Shown one piece after another: positions 9,523-16,077 of a stretch of DNA of 64,000 nucleotides. Where the stretch lies: NCBI RefSeq assembly GCF_900107545.1, contig NZ_FNQZ01000006.1, forward strand, positions 62,001-126,000, read 5' to 3'. The DNA comes from Pseudobutyrivibrio sp. ACV-2 (lineage in GTDB: Bacteria > Bacillota > Clostridia > Lachnospirales > Lachnospiraceae). The first letter of the stretch is position 1; the number at the start of each line of letters is the position of its first letter. Made by a program: the position numbers and the translations under genes. A model generated the notes under the pieces. That model worked only from the letters and a program-made list of their open reading frames with translations. It did not search any database and was not told where the DNA came from.

Positions 9523-9879
9523 ATGAAATCAGATATGATGAAATATAAAGGGTATCGGGCAACCATAGGCTATGATAGTCGGGATAATATTTTTGTTGGG
9601 CAGGTTTTTGGAATTAAAGATTCCTTAAATTTCCATGGAAGATCAATTGAAGAATTAGAGAAGTCTTTTCATGACTCAATAGATAATTATTTAGAAGTGT
9701 GCGAGAAATATGGAAAAATTCCTGAAAAGGAGTACTCAGGTACATTTAATGTAAGGACTACCCCTACAATACATGAAGAGGCAGCAGAGTATGCGGCAGA
9801 GAATGGATTTACTCTAAATCAGGTGGTGACTATGGCTATGGAAATGTTCTTGGTAAATAAGAAAAGAGCAGGAATATAG
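9523..9879 (+). CDS. hicB: HicB-family antitoxin
   Basis: A 118-residue protein with the HicB N-terminal RNase-H-like fold ('KYKGYRATIGYDSRDNIFVGQVFGIKDSLNFHGRSIEELEKSFHDSIDNYLEVCE') and a C-terminal ribbon-helix-helix-like segment ('TIHEEAAEYAAENGFTLNQVVTMAMEMFL') that should bind the operator upstream. Its ribosome site AAGGAG lies inside the end of hicA, so it is translated better than the toxin. It neutralises HicA and probably represses the operon. Confidence 0.85.
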   Translation: MKSDMMKYKGYRATIGYDSRDNIFVGQVFGIKDSLNFHGRSIEELEKSFHDSIDNYLEVCEKYGKIPEKEYSGTFNVRTTPTIHEEAAEYAAENGFTLNQVVTMAMEMFLVNKKRAGI

Positions 9880-10001
9880 ACAAAGTGAATAAAATCACAA
9901 CAATATAATTGTATAATTTATACACAGCGTCAGTGGTTTTTTCTGAAAATCGTGGTATTCTATAGGTATAAAATGGAAAACAGGCTATAGGAGGTTTTAC
10001 C

Positions 10002-10088
10002 ATGAATATTTTCAAAGAATTATTTGACAGCGAAAACGGTACAGTAATGACTTTTATAGAGTATTTAAAGAGCAGCTACATCGACTAA
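10002..10088 (+). CDS. 28-codon leader ORF in front of queT
   Basis: A short ORF beginning at ATG 10002 behind a consensus AGGAGG site (9989-9994), encoding 28 residues ending in 'LKSSYID'. Its UAA stop codon forms the 3-base loop of a terminator hairpin. The last Tyr (TAC) and Asp (GAC) codons and an internal Asn (AAC) are of the type read by queuosine-modified tRNAs, and the downstream gene imports a queuosine precursor. It may be a regulatory leader peptide rather than a functional protein. No protein family is recognised. Confidence 0.5.
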   Translation: MNIFKELFDSENGTVMTFIEYLKSSYID

Positions 10089-10105
10089 GTCGAGTAGCTG
10101 TTTTT
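10073..10105 (+). terminator. Leader terminator (possible attenuator) upstream of queT
   Basis: CAGCTAC-A-TCGAC, loop TAA, GTCGA-GTAGCTG, then TTTTT. The stem is 12 base pairs with one bulged A. The left arm and loop are the end of the leader ORF, so a ribosome reaching the stop codon would keep the hairpin from forming. Confidence 0.75.
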
Positions 10106-10143
10106 AGGCATAAAAGTTTAATAGATTGGAGTATTTAATTAAC

Positions 10144-10650
10144 ATGGGTAACAAAAATGGAAAAAATAAGGCGTTATTTATAACCCAAGCAGCCATGATT
10201 GCAGCCCTTTATGTGGTACTAACATGGGTGGCCAACACCTTAGGTTTGGCTAACGGAGCCATTCAAGTGAGATTTTCCGAGGCGCTTTGCGTTCTTCCAG
10301 TGTTTACCACAGCTGCAATCCCAGGATTATTTGTTGGATGTTTGATTTCCAATATTATCAATGGCTGTGTAATATGGGACATTATTTTTGGAAGTATTGC
10401 AACACTTCTTGGCGCAGTAGGAACTTATTATCTTAGAAAGACAAAGTTCATATTTACTCTGCCACCAGTAATCGCAAACATGGCAATAGTTCCATTTGTT
10501 TTGCAGTACGCGTACAAGGTAGAGGATGCGTATTGGTTTTTAGTAGTTACAGTAGGAGTTGGTGAAGTGATTAGTGTATGTATCTTAGGATTTATCCTAA
10601 AATTAGCTTTAGCAAAAAATAAAAAAGCAATATTTGAACAGGACAACTAA
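10144..10650 (+). CDS. queT: QueT-family queuosine-precursor transporter (ECF S component)
   Basis: A 168-residue integral membrane protein of the QueT family, the substrate-binding subunit for preQ1 or a related queuosine precursor, which works with a shared ECF ATPase/T module encoded elsewhere. Five to six helices are visible; 'LPVFTTAAIPGLFVGCLISNIINGCVIWDIIFGSIATLLGA' is the conserved core. The frame also has an upstream TTG at 10126, but that codon is inside the GGAG ribosome site; ATG 10144 is preferred although the spacing is long (12 bases). It is preceded by the leader ORF and terminator and followed by its own terminator. Confidence 0.85.
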   Translation: MGNKNGKNKALFITQAAMIAALYVVLTWVANTLGLANGAIQVRFSEALCVLPVFTTAAIPGLFVGCLISNIINGCVIWDIIFGSIATLLGAVGTYYLRKTKFIFTLPPVIANMAIVPFVLQYAYKVEDAYWFLVVTVGVGEVISVCILGFILKLALAKNKKAIFEQDN

Positions 10651-10670
10651 AAACTAGCAATTAATAAAAG

Positions 10671-10714
10671 GTCTGTGATTATCTTTTTAGCAAGATGAAT
10701 CACAGGCTTTTTTT
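10671..10714 (+). terminator. Intrinsic terminator after queT
   Basis: A two-part stem GTCTGTGATT-ATCTT / AAGAT-AATCACAGGC (one G-U pair, one bulged G) is followed by seven T. Confidence 0.85.
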
Positions 10715-10810
10715 CTATAAAAATAATTAAAAAAAATGTAACGAATACAGAAAAAAGTAGACTAATATTGTAGAATCAAAAAAGTGAGTAAGAAAGGAGG
10801 AAGCCACAGC

Positions 10811-11302
10811 TTGAATATAAAGAAAATATGTGAAGAATACTATCCGCTTGTGTTAGGCTACCTTCTTACCCTTGCTAATGGAAACAGAGATTTAGCCGAG
10901 GATTTGACACAGGATACATTTTACAGAGCAATTAAAAATATCGATGGGTTCCGAGGTGATTGTAAGGTTTCGACATGGCTTTGTCAGATTGCAAAGTATA
11001 CGTTCTGGCAGTATCTGGATAAATCAAATAAATACAAGCAGGTACCGCTGGATGAGGTGATGAATATTTCAGCAGGTGAGCTGGTGGAAGAAATGTACAT
11101 CAGAGAAGAAACTAATAGAGCTTTATACGAAAGTATAGAAAAACTTGATAGCCTGACAAAGGATGTAATGCTATTTAGATTGACTGGTGAAATGTCATTC
11201 AAGGAAATAGGTGAGCTGTTGGATAAAACAGAAAACTGGGCGCGAGTAACCTTTTATCGAGGAAAGGCAAAAATAGGAAAGGAGATGAATAGCTATGAGT
11301 AA
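10811..11302 (+). CDS. ECF-type RNA polymerase sigma factor
   Basis: A 163-residue sigma-70 family protein: region 2 'YYPLVLGYLLTLANGNRDLAEDLTQDTFYRAIKNIDGFRGDCKVSTWLCQIAKYTFWQYL' and region 4 'LDSLTKDVMLFRLTGEMSFKEIGELLDKTENWARVTFYRGKAKI'. TTG at 10811 is chosen because the AAAGGAGG site (10793-10800) lies 10 bases upstream; the further GTG at 10784 would place that site inside the gene. A GTAAC-like element followed by AGACTA about 65 bases upstream may be an autoregulated ECF promoter. The gene overlaps the first anti-sigma gene by eight bases, so the two are likely made together. Confidence 0.88.
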   Translation: MNIKKICEEYYPLVLGYLLTLANGNRDLAEDLTQDTFYRAIKNIDGFRGDCKVSTWLCQIAKYTFWQYLDKSNKYKQVPLDEVMNISAGELVEEMYIREETNRALYESIEKLDSLTKDVMLFRLTGEMSFKEIGELLDKTENWARVTFYRGKAKIGKEMNSYE

Positions 11303-11591
11303 ATTTGAATGTGAATTAGTTAATGATCTTCTTCCAGGTTATGTCGATAAGAAAACATCTATTGAAACTAATAAGTTTATTGAAGAGCATTTTAAAAGCT
11401 GTGAGGAATGCAGAAAACTGTACGAGGCAATGATTGATGAGGTGAGTATTGAGAATCAGCCTATGCCTTATCAGAAAAAATTCAGAATTAACAGCATAGG
11501 AAAAATGATGTTAATAGTTTTAGGTTATCTAGTTGTTGTGATAATTGGATTAGTAGTTTTCACCTACATAATGGTAAACGGGGTGATTTAA
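11295..11591 (+). CDS. zf-HC2 anti-sigma factor, membrane anchored (first of two)
   Basis: A 98-residue protein with an N-terminal zinc-finger of the ZAS/zf-HC2 type ('HFKSCEECRKLYEAM' with H-x3-C-x2-C, preceded by the Cys in 'FECELV') and one membrane helix near residues 70-95. This is the layout of an anti-sigma factor that holds an ECF sigma factor at the membrane until a signal arrives. It overlaps the sigma gene and is followed, by a TAATG overlap, by a second copy of the same type. Confidence 0.8.
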   Translation: MSKFECELVNDLLPGYVDKKTSIETNKFIEEHFKSCEECRKLYEAMIDEVSIENQPMPYQKKFRINSIGKMMLIVLGYLVVVIIGLVVFTYIMVNGVI

Positions 11592-11908
11592 TGGAAAAGA
11601 AAAATATTTCGTGCAAAATAATAGAAGATTTGCTGCCTTCATATATGGATGAAATACTGTCTGAAGGAGTTAATGAGGCGGTGCAAATTCATTTGGATAG
11701 CTGTGAATCATGCAGAAAAAAACTTAGTGAATTACAGCATCAGCTGGATGAGGGAAAAGCCCAGACAGAGAAAAACGAAGCAGCTTTTATAAAGGGAATT
11801 AAGAGATATAAGCATTATGTAATTGGTATGGTTATAGGAGCAGGAATACCAATAATGGCGTTGCTGCTGTTTATTCTATGGGTAATGGTTATATCAATGA
11901 ACAGTTAA
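11591..11908 (+). CDS. zf-HC2 anti-sigma-like membrane protein (second of two)
   Basis: A 105-residue paralogue of the preceding protein: 'SCKIIEDLLPSYMDEILSEGVNEAVQIHLDSCESCRKKL' again has the H-x3-C-x2-C motif, and a membrane helix lies at about 76-100. Both proteins share the 'DLLPxYxD' start. Two zf-HC2 proteins behind one sigma factor is not the usual 1:1 arrangement; one may bind sigma and the other may tune or sense. It is translationally coupled to its neighbours. Confidence 0.75.
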   Translation: MEKKNISCKIIEDLLPSYMDEILSEGVNEAVQIHLDSCESCRKKLSELQHQLDEGKAQTEKNEAAFIKGIKRYKHYVIGMVIGAGIPIMALLLFILWVMVISMNS

Positions 11909-11920
11909 AAGGAGCAGGAA

Positions 11921-13060
11921 ATGTTACAGAAGAAGGGCACAAAAATTGCAATTGGTATCATAGGTGGATTGATTATTGGTCTAATTACAGTGATAGCTGT
12001 TATCTTCATATTTATTTTATTGTTCTTTTTCGGAGGTCCACCAAAGGTAACAAAGAACGTTGAAAAATATGAGCAGACAATGGAAGAGAATCTTACACGT
12101 GAATATGGAAAGGCTAGAACAGAATTCATAACTTTTCCTAAGGAGATTCCTGAAAGTGCATTTGAACAGGAAACAAAGCCAGAATTTTATAATTCTTTTC
12201 AGGACACTTGGGATGACCCTACTTACGAAGTGTATTTAAAATGTCAGTATAGCGATGGCGAATACGAAAGCGAGATAGAAAGGCTTAGCACACTAGAGAA
12301 AACCTACACTAAGTATGATGATAGAAAAAAGACACTGAAAAAAGACAACACGGATAGATTTAATTATCCAGCCTATATAGCAATTGATCACAATGATTAT
12401 TCTTATGAGTATGCGCTAGATTTAGGTGATAATAGTATTGCATATATTTATGTAGCATATAAATCATCTGAGAAAAACCTAAAAAAGATTCCAAAGGAAT
12501 ATCTACCTTCCGATTATGAGGAAAGTTTGACGCTAGAAAATGGTAGTCATATGAATACAACGTATGAGGATAGCAAAGCCTATAACATATATGAGGTTCC
12601 ATTGCATAAAGGAAATAGCGCTGTTCATGGATTGAGCGCTTACAATATAGTGGAACTGCAAAATGCGTGTGATGGTATTTCTGGACTAGCGATTTTCCCA
12701 GATGATATAAGTAATCTAAAAGATGGTTCATTTGTATATAGAAGTGATAATGAAAAAGTACTTGTAGTTTTAGAAGCTGTATACTCTCAGGGCGATTATA
12801 AGATAGAAGAAGACAGATTAAAAGATGAAGAGTATATGTGCGCCACATATGATGATTCAAACTATAACTATCCAGCTTATGTTTTGCGAGCAGGGGCAAT
12901 AACGGGTCTTCCAGAGGATATTATGGAGGAAACTGATAAAGCAGATATTCATGAATATGCTCTTATGGACAAACCTAACAACAAGATAATATATGTTTTA
13001 ATAGCCTATCCAAAAGAGCAGGAATTGAGCCTGTACGAGGATTATTTGGCAGTAAATTAA
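11921..13060 (+). CDS. Membrane-anchored protein with internally duplicated extracellular domain
   Basis: A 379-residue protein with an N-terminal membrane helix (about residues 9-38, ending 'FFFGGPP') and a long extracellular part. The outside part is an internal duplication: about residues 65-195 and 245-375 share a 'FP.EI' start, 'YSxGxYxxExxRL', '(F/Y)NYPAY' and 'EYALxDxxxNxIxYVxIAY' landmarks. The protein is last in the ECF sigma operon, so it may be the signal receiver or the envelope protein protected by the regulon. No family is recognised. Ribosome site AAAGGAG precedes the ATG. Confidence 0.6.
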   Translation: MLQKKGTKIAIGIIGGLIIGLITVIAVIFIFILLFFFGGPPKVTKNVEKYEQTMEENLTREYGKARTEFITFPKEIPESAFEQETKPEFYNSFQDTWDDPTYEVYLKCQYSDGEYESEIERLSTLEKTYTKYDDRKKTLKKDNTDRFNYPAYIAIDHNDYSYEYALDLGDNSIAYIYVAYKSSEKNLKKIPKEYLPSDYEESLTLENGSHMNTTYEDSKAYNIYEVPLHKGNSAVHGLSAYNIVELQNACDGISGLAIFPDDISNLKDGSFVYRSDNEKVLVVLEAVYSQGDYKIEEDRLKDEEYMCATYDDSNYNYPAYVLRAGAITGLPEDIMEETDKADIHEYALMDKPNNKIIYVLIAYPKEQELSLYEDYLAVN

Positions 13061-13102
13061 AATGACAGCGAGGCCTGTGGCTCAGCCTTTTTACGAGGGC
13101 TG
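13057..13102. repeat. 46-bp direct repeat, copy 1
   Basis: Identical at 45 of 46 positions to 14254-14299, where the sequence is the last codons of the araC-type gene. Here it is an orphan fragment after the sigma operon. The two copies flank the ATPase module with a period of 1197 bases. Confidence 0.85.
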
Positions 13103-13110
13103 AGTTTTTT
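13081..13110 (+). terminator. Intrinsic terminator after the ECF sigma operon
   Basis: CTCAGCC / GGCTGAG stem followed by TTTTTT. The stem lies mostly in repeat copy 1; the last two bases of the 3' arm and the T-run lie beyond the repeat, so the junction completed or preserves a working terminator. Confidence 0.75.
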
Positions 13111-13121
13111 GTTGCCAAAAC

Positions 13122-13197
13122 CTGTAATAAGTTATAAGATAAAGACAAACCTGTAATAAGTTATAAGATGATTCAAAACATGTAATAAGTTGTAATA
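13122..13197. repeat. Three iteron-like direct repeats before the ATPase gene
   Basis: The 18-base unit CTGTAATAAGTTATAAGA occurs at 13122-13139 and 13151-13168, and a diverged copy ATGTAATAAGTTGTAATA at 13180-13197. The spacing is exactly 29 bases each time. Each of the first two contains the small palindrome ATAAGTTAT. They lie just upstream of the ATPase ribosome site, as binding sites for a repressor or initiator-like protein would. Confidence 0.75.
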
Positions 13198-13211
13198 CGA
13201 GGAGGCGGGTT

Positions 13212-14252
13212 ATGAATAATCCTTTTAGCTTAGATTTTGGAACAGAGCCTAATTTATATATACCTAGACATGCAGAACAGAACAATATAATCAGTACTTT
13301 TAATTCAAGTGTACCATCAACCCATATGTATTTAATACTTGGTGCGAGAGGATCCGGAAAAACAGTACTTATGACATCGGTTTCACATGAATTAGCCAAA
13401 CAAGATGATTGGCTTCATGTGGATTTGAGTGTTGAAAAAGATATGTTGAATTCTTTGGCTGCAAATCTGTATAAAAAAACTCAAGGTAAATTTCCAAAAA
13501 TCAAGTTTGAGGTGTCTATTAAGGGAGTATCTGTATCAGTTGATAAAGAGGAAAAATATTCAGATATTCAGTTAGATATTGACAACATGCTTGAGACATT
13601 GGCAAAGAAAAATATAAAAGTTTTAATTACTATAGATGAGGTTATAAATTCTCAGAATGTTAGGGAGTTTACAACATATTATCAGCACTGCTTAAGAGAA
13701 AAATTACCTGTGTTTGTTTTAATGACAGGGTTATACAAAAATATTAGAGCATTGCAGAATAATCGTTCACAGACATTTCTAAAGAGGGCTCCTAAGATTT
13801 TATTAGGTGCTCTAAACATTAGGAGAGTAGCAAAGCAGTATGAGGAAATATTTAAAATTGATGAAGCTGCCTCATTTGAAATTGCGAAACTCACGGCAGG
13901 ATACTCATACGCATTCCAAATACTTGGATACTTTCTTTATGCAGAAAAGAAGACAACAGTAGATAAAGATATATTGTTTGAATATGAAACAAATCTTGAG
14001 GAATGCTCTTATGAAAAGATTTGGGAGGAATTATCTCCAGGAGAGCAAAATGTTGCAAAAGCCATCGCATCTTTAGAAGATGGGACAACAGTTAAAGCTG
14101 TCAGAGATAAGCTTAAAATGGATTCAAACATGTTTTCCACATATCAAAATACATTGATTCATTCTGGAATTCTTACTACAACAGATGCTTCTTATGGAAG
14201 ATTAAATTTTGCGCTACCATATTTTAAAGAATTTGTACAGAATCATATTTAG
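13212..14252 (+). CDS. AAA ATPase with C-terminal winged-helix-like region (orphan module)
   Basis: A 346-residue soluble ATPase: Walker A 'LGARGSGKT' near residue 45-53, Walker B 'VLITIDEV' near 140, a sensor-like 'VLMTGLYKNI' strand, and a C-terminal winged-helix-like segment about 265-346. It resembles the Orc1/Cdc6- or STAND-like ATP-binding proteins found in clostridial accessory regions; function unknown. A GAGGAGG site precedes the ATG and three direct repeats lie just upstream. The gene fills a 1.2-kb module bounded by a 46-bp direct repeat, which suggests insertion. No integrase or transposase is present. Confidence 0.65.
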   Translation: MNNPFSLDFGTEPNLYIPRHAEQNNIISTFNSSVPSTHMYLILGARGSGKTVLMTSVSHELAKQDDWLHVDLSVEKDMLNSLAANLYKKTQGKFPKIKFEVSIKGVSVSVDKEEKYSDIQLDIDNMLETLAKKNIKVLITIDEVINSQNVREFTTYYQHCLREKLPVFVLMTGLYKNIRALQNNRSQTFLKRAPKILLGALNIRRVAKQYEEIFKIDEAASFEIAKLTAGYSYAFQILGYFLYAEKKTTVDKDILFEYETNLEECSYEKIWEELSPGEQNVAKAIASLEDGTTVKAVRDKLKMDSNMFSTYQNTLIHSGILTTTDASYGRLNFALPYFKEFVQNHI

Positions 14253-14253
14253 T

Positions 14254-14299
14254 TTAAAATGACAGCGAGGCCTGTGACTCAGCCTTTTTACGAGGGCTG
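14254..14299. repeat. 46-bp direct repeat, copy 2 (3' end of the araC-type gene)
   Basis: Begins exactly at the stop codon of the reverse-strand AraC-type gene and covers its last 14 codons. It matches 13057-13102 with a single difference. Confidence 0.85.
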
Positions 14300-15111
14300 G
14301 TGCCATAGGTCTTTTTGTATGCCCTCAGGAAGGTGGAGTAGGTTCCAAAGCCTGCCTGCTCGCTGGCATCCACAATTGGGGCTCCCGCGTCAATGAGAGC
14401 CTGGGCTGCAGAAAGGCGCTTCATGGTGATGTAGTTTCCTATTGTGTAGCCGGTCTCATCTTTGAAGGTGTGCATAAGGTAATAGCGTGACAAGAAGAAT
14501 TTGGCGGCCAAAATATCCACAGACAGATCTGAGGTTAAATTCTCATTGATATATTGAATAATAGAATTAATCTTTGTGCCTGAGTAGCTGGTGGAGATAT
14601 ATTCTACTTCGTCGCTGATGGCTGCCCGATTCAGCTGAACCATAAACTCTAAAAAAAGCACCTGCATAAAAAGTTCATTTGCGTAAGCATTTTTGCCTAG
14701 GTTACTTATCAAAGCATTTACAGATGCAGCCACCGGTGAACTTTTAAAAGAGCGAAGTCGCAAAACATGAGAGTTTTTTTCCATTGCATTTCTAAAGCAG
14801 TAAGATAAATCATTTTCATCCTTAGCGTATTCAGCCAGAAATTCCTTAGATATATAGATAATGATTCGCTCATAAGTGGAATTATCGTGAAAGATTGGGC
14901 GGTGAACTTCGCCCGCATTAACAAACACAATGTCATTTGCCTGTAAATCGAAATTCTGACCTTCTATGGAATAGGAAGTATTTCCTGACAGGTGAATTAA
15001 AACCTTGTGGAAATCGTGATAATGGAAATCAATTTCACCAAGATTCGAATCTGACAAATGAAAGATTTTGAAGTTTGAATAAAGATAACCCTTTTTGTTG
15101 TATTCGCTCAT
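14254..15111 (-). CDS. AraC-family transcriptional regulator with N-terminal cupin
   Basis: A 285-residue regulator. The N-terminal half is a cupin-like effector domain ('FHYHDFHKVLIHLSGNTSYSIEG', 'NDIVFVNAGEVHRP'). The C-terminal 100 residues hold two helix-turn-helix motifs ('LSVDILAAKFFLSRYYLMHTFKDETG' and 'IVDASEQAGFGTYSTFLRAYKKTYGTSP'). It faces away from dapF and is convergent with the ATPase module. Its target is unknown; the divergent promoter region 15112-15241 is a candidate for its binding. Its 3' end is duplicated at 13057. Confidence 0.88.
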   Translation of the reverse strand: MSEYNKKGYLYSNFKIFHLSDSNLGEIDFHYHDFHKVLIHLSGNTSYSIEGQNFDLQANDIVFVNAGEVHRPIFHDNSTYERIIIYISKEFLAEYAKDENDLSYCFRNAMEKNSHVLRLRSFKSSPVAASVNALISNLGKNAYANELFMQVLFLEFMVQLNRAAISDEVEYISTSYSGTKINSIIQYINENLTSDLSVDILAAKFFLSRYYLMHTFKDETGYTIGNYITMKRLSAAQALIDAGAPIVDASEQAGFGTYSTFLRAYKKTYGTSPRKKAESQASLSF

Positions 15112-15241
15112 ATGTATATGATAATTGCTAAAAGCACTATTTGCAATATTTTAAACACTAACTGACATTATATCATTAGAAAGTGCGGTGTATACTCAAA
15201 TTAAGATAAAAGAACTGTCGATTAGATTCGAAAGGACAACT

Positions 15242-16075
15242 ATGAAATTTACAAAAATGCACGGCTGTGGAAATGATTATGTTTACGTAAATCTTTTTGA
15301 GGAAAAGTTGGATGACCCAGCATCAGTTTCAATTAAGGTAAGCGACAGACATTTTGGAATTGGCTCAGATGGCTTGATTACAATTGGTCCATCAGAAAAA
15401 GCAGATTTTAGAATGAGAATATATAACGCAGACGGCTCAGAGGCTGAGATGTGTGGAAATGGTATCAGATGCGTTGCCAAATACGTGTATGATCATCATC
15501 TTACAGATAATACAGAAATTACTGTAGAAACAGGAGCCGGAGTGCTTACACTAATTCTTTATCCAGAAAATGGTAAGGTGCAGCAGGTGCGAGTGGATAT
15601 GGGTGAGCCAATCCTTACACCAACAGAGATTCCAGTAGTAGCCGAGGGTGACAAGGTTATAGATGAACCAATCGAAGTAGGCGGCAAGACTTGGAACATG
15701 ACCTGCGTTTCTATGGGAAATCCACACGCTGTTGTTTTTGTGAATGATACAGAGCATTTTGAGCTTGAAAAATATGGTCCACTTTTTGAAAATCATGAAA
15801 GATTTCCAAAGAGAACCAACACAGAGTTCGTTCAGATAATTTCCAGAACAGAAGCCAACATGCGAGTTTGGGAGCGCGGAAGTGCTGAGACCTGGGCTTG
15901 CGGAACAGGCACATGTGCCTGTGTTATGGCGTCTATTTTAAATAAAAAGACAGAAGATAAAGTCCTTGTACACCTTAGGGGCGGAGATTTGACTATTGAA
16001 TATGACCGCGCGACAAATCATGTGTTCATGACAGGACCAGCAACTGAGGTATTTGAAGGAGAAATAGAGGTTTAA
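15242..16075 (+). CDS. dapF: Diaminopimelate epimerase
   Basis: A 277-residue DapF that converts LL- to meso-diaminopimelate for lysine and cell-wall synthesis. The two catalytic cysteines are in 'EMCGNGIRC' (about residue 72) and 'WACGTGTCA' (about 220). ATG 15242 is chosen because it begins the conserved 'MKFTKMHGCGNDY' and follows AAAGGA; an in-frame ATG 54 bases upstream lacks a ribosome site. It is followed two bases later by murE and then dapA, an operon that makes meso-DAP and inserts it into peptidoglycan. Confidence 0.95.
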   Translation: MKFTKMHGCGNDYVYVNLFEEKLDDPASVSIKVSDRHFGIGSDGLITIGPSEKADFRMRIYNADGSEAEMCGNGIRCVAKYVYDHHLTDNTEITVETGAGVLTLILYPENGKVQQVRVDMGEPILTPTEIPVVAEGDKVIDEPIEVGGKTWNMTCVSMGNPHAVVFVNDTEHFELEKYGPLFENHERFPKRTNTEFVQIISRTEANMRVWERGSAETWACGTGTCACVMASILNKKTEDKVLVHLRGGDLTIEYDRATNHVFMTGPATEVFEGEIEV

Positions 16076-16077
16076 AA

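Noticed and set aside
9880-10001. Possible preQ1-I riboswitch before queT
   Set aside because: By eye no match to the short preQ1-I pseudoknot pattern; kept only as an open test in the leader finding.
12360-12899. 179-codon reverse-strand frame inside the duplicated-domain protein
   Set aside because: Rich in Tyr/His/Leu as expected from the antisense of a Glu/Asp/Tyr-rich gene; no ribosome site or domain.
13126-13197. The three regular repeats as a CRISPR array
   Set aside because: Units are 18 bases with 11-base gaps of no spacer character and no cas genes; they fit operator or iteron sites.
13081-14320. Treating the 46-bp repeat as transposon target-site duplication
   Set aside because: 46 bp is far longer than usual duplications and no transposase or terminal inverted repeats are seen; an att-like or recombination origin fits better.
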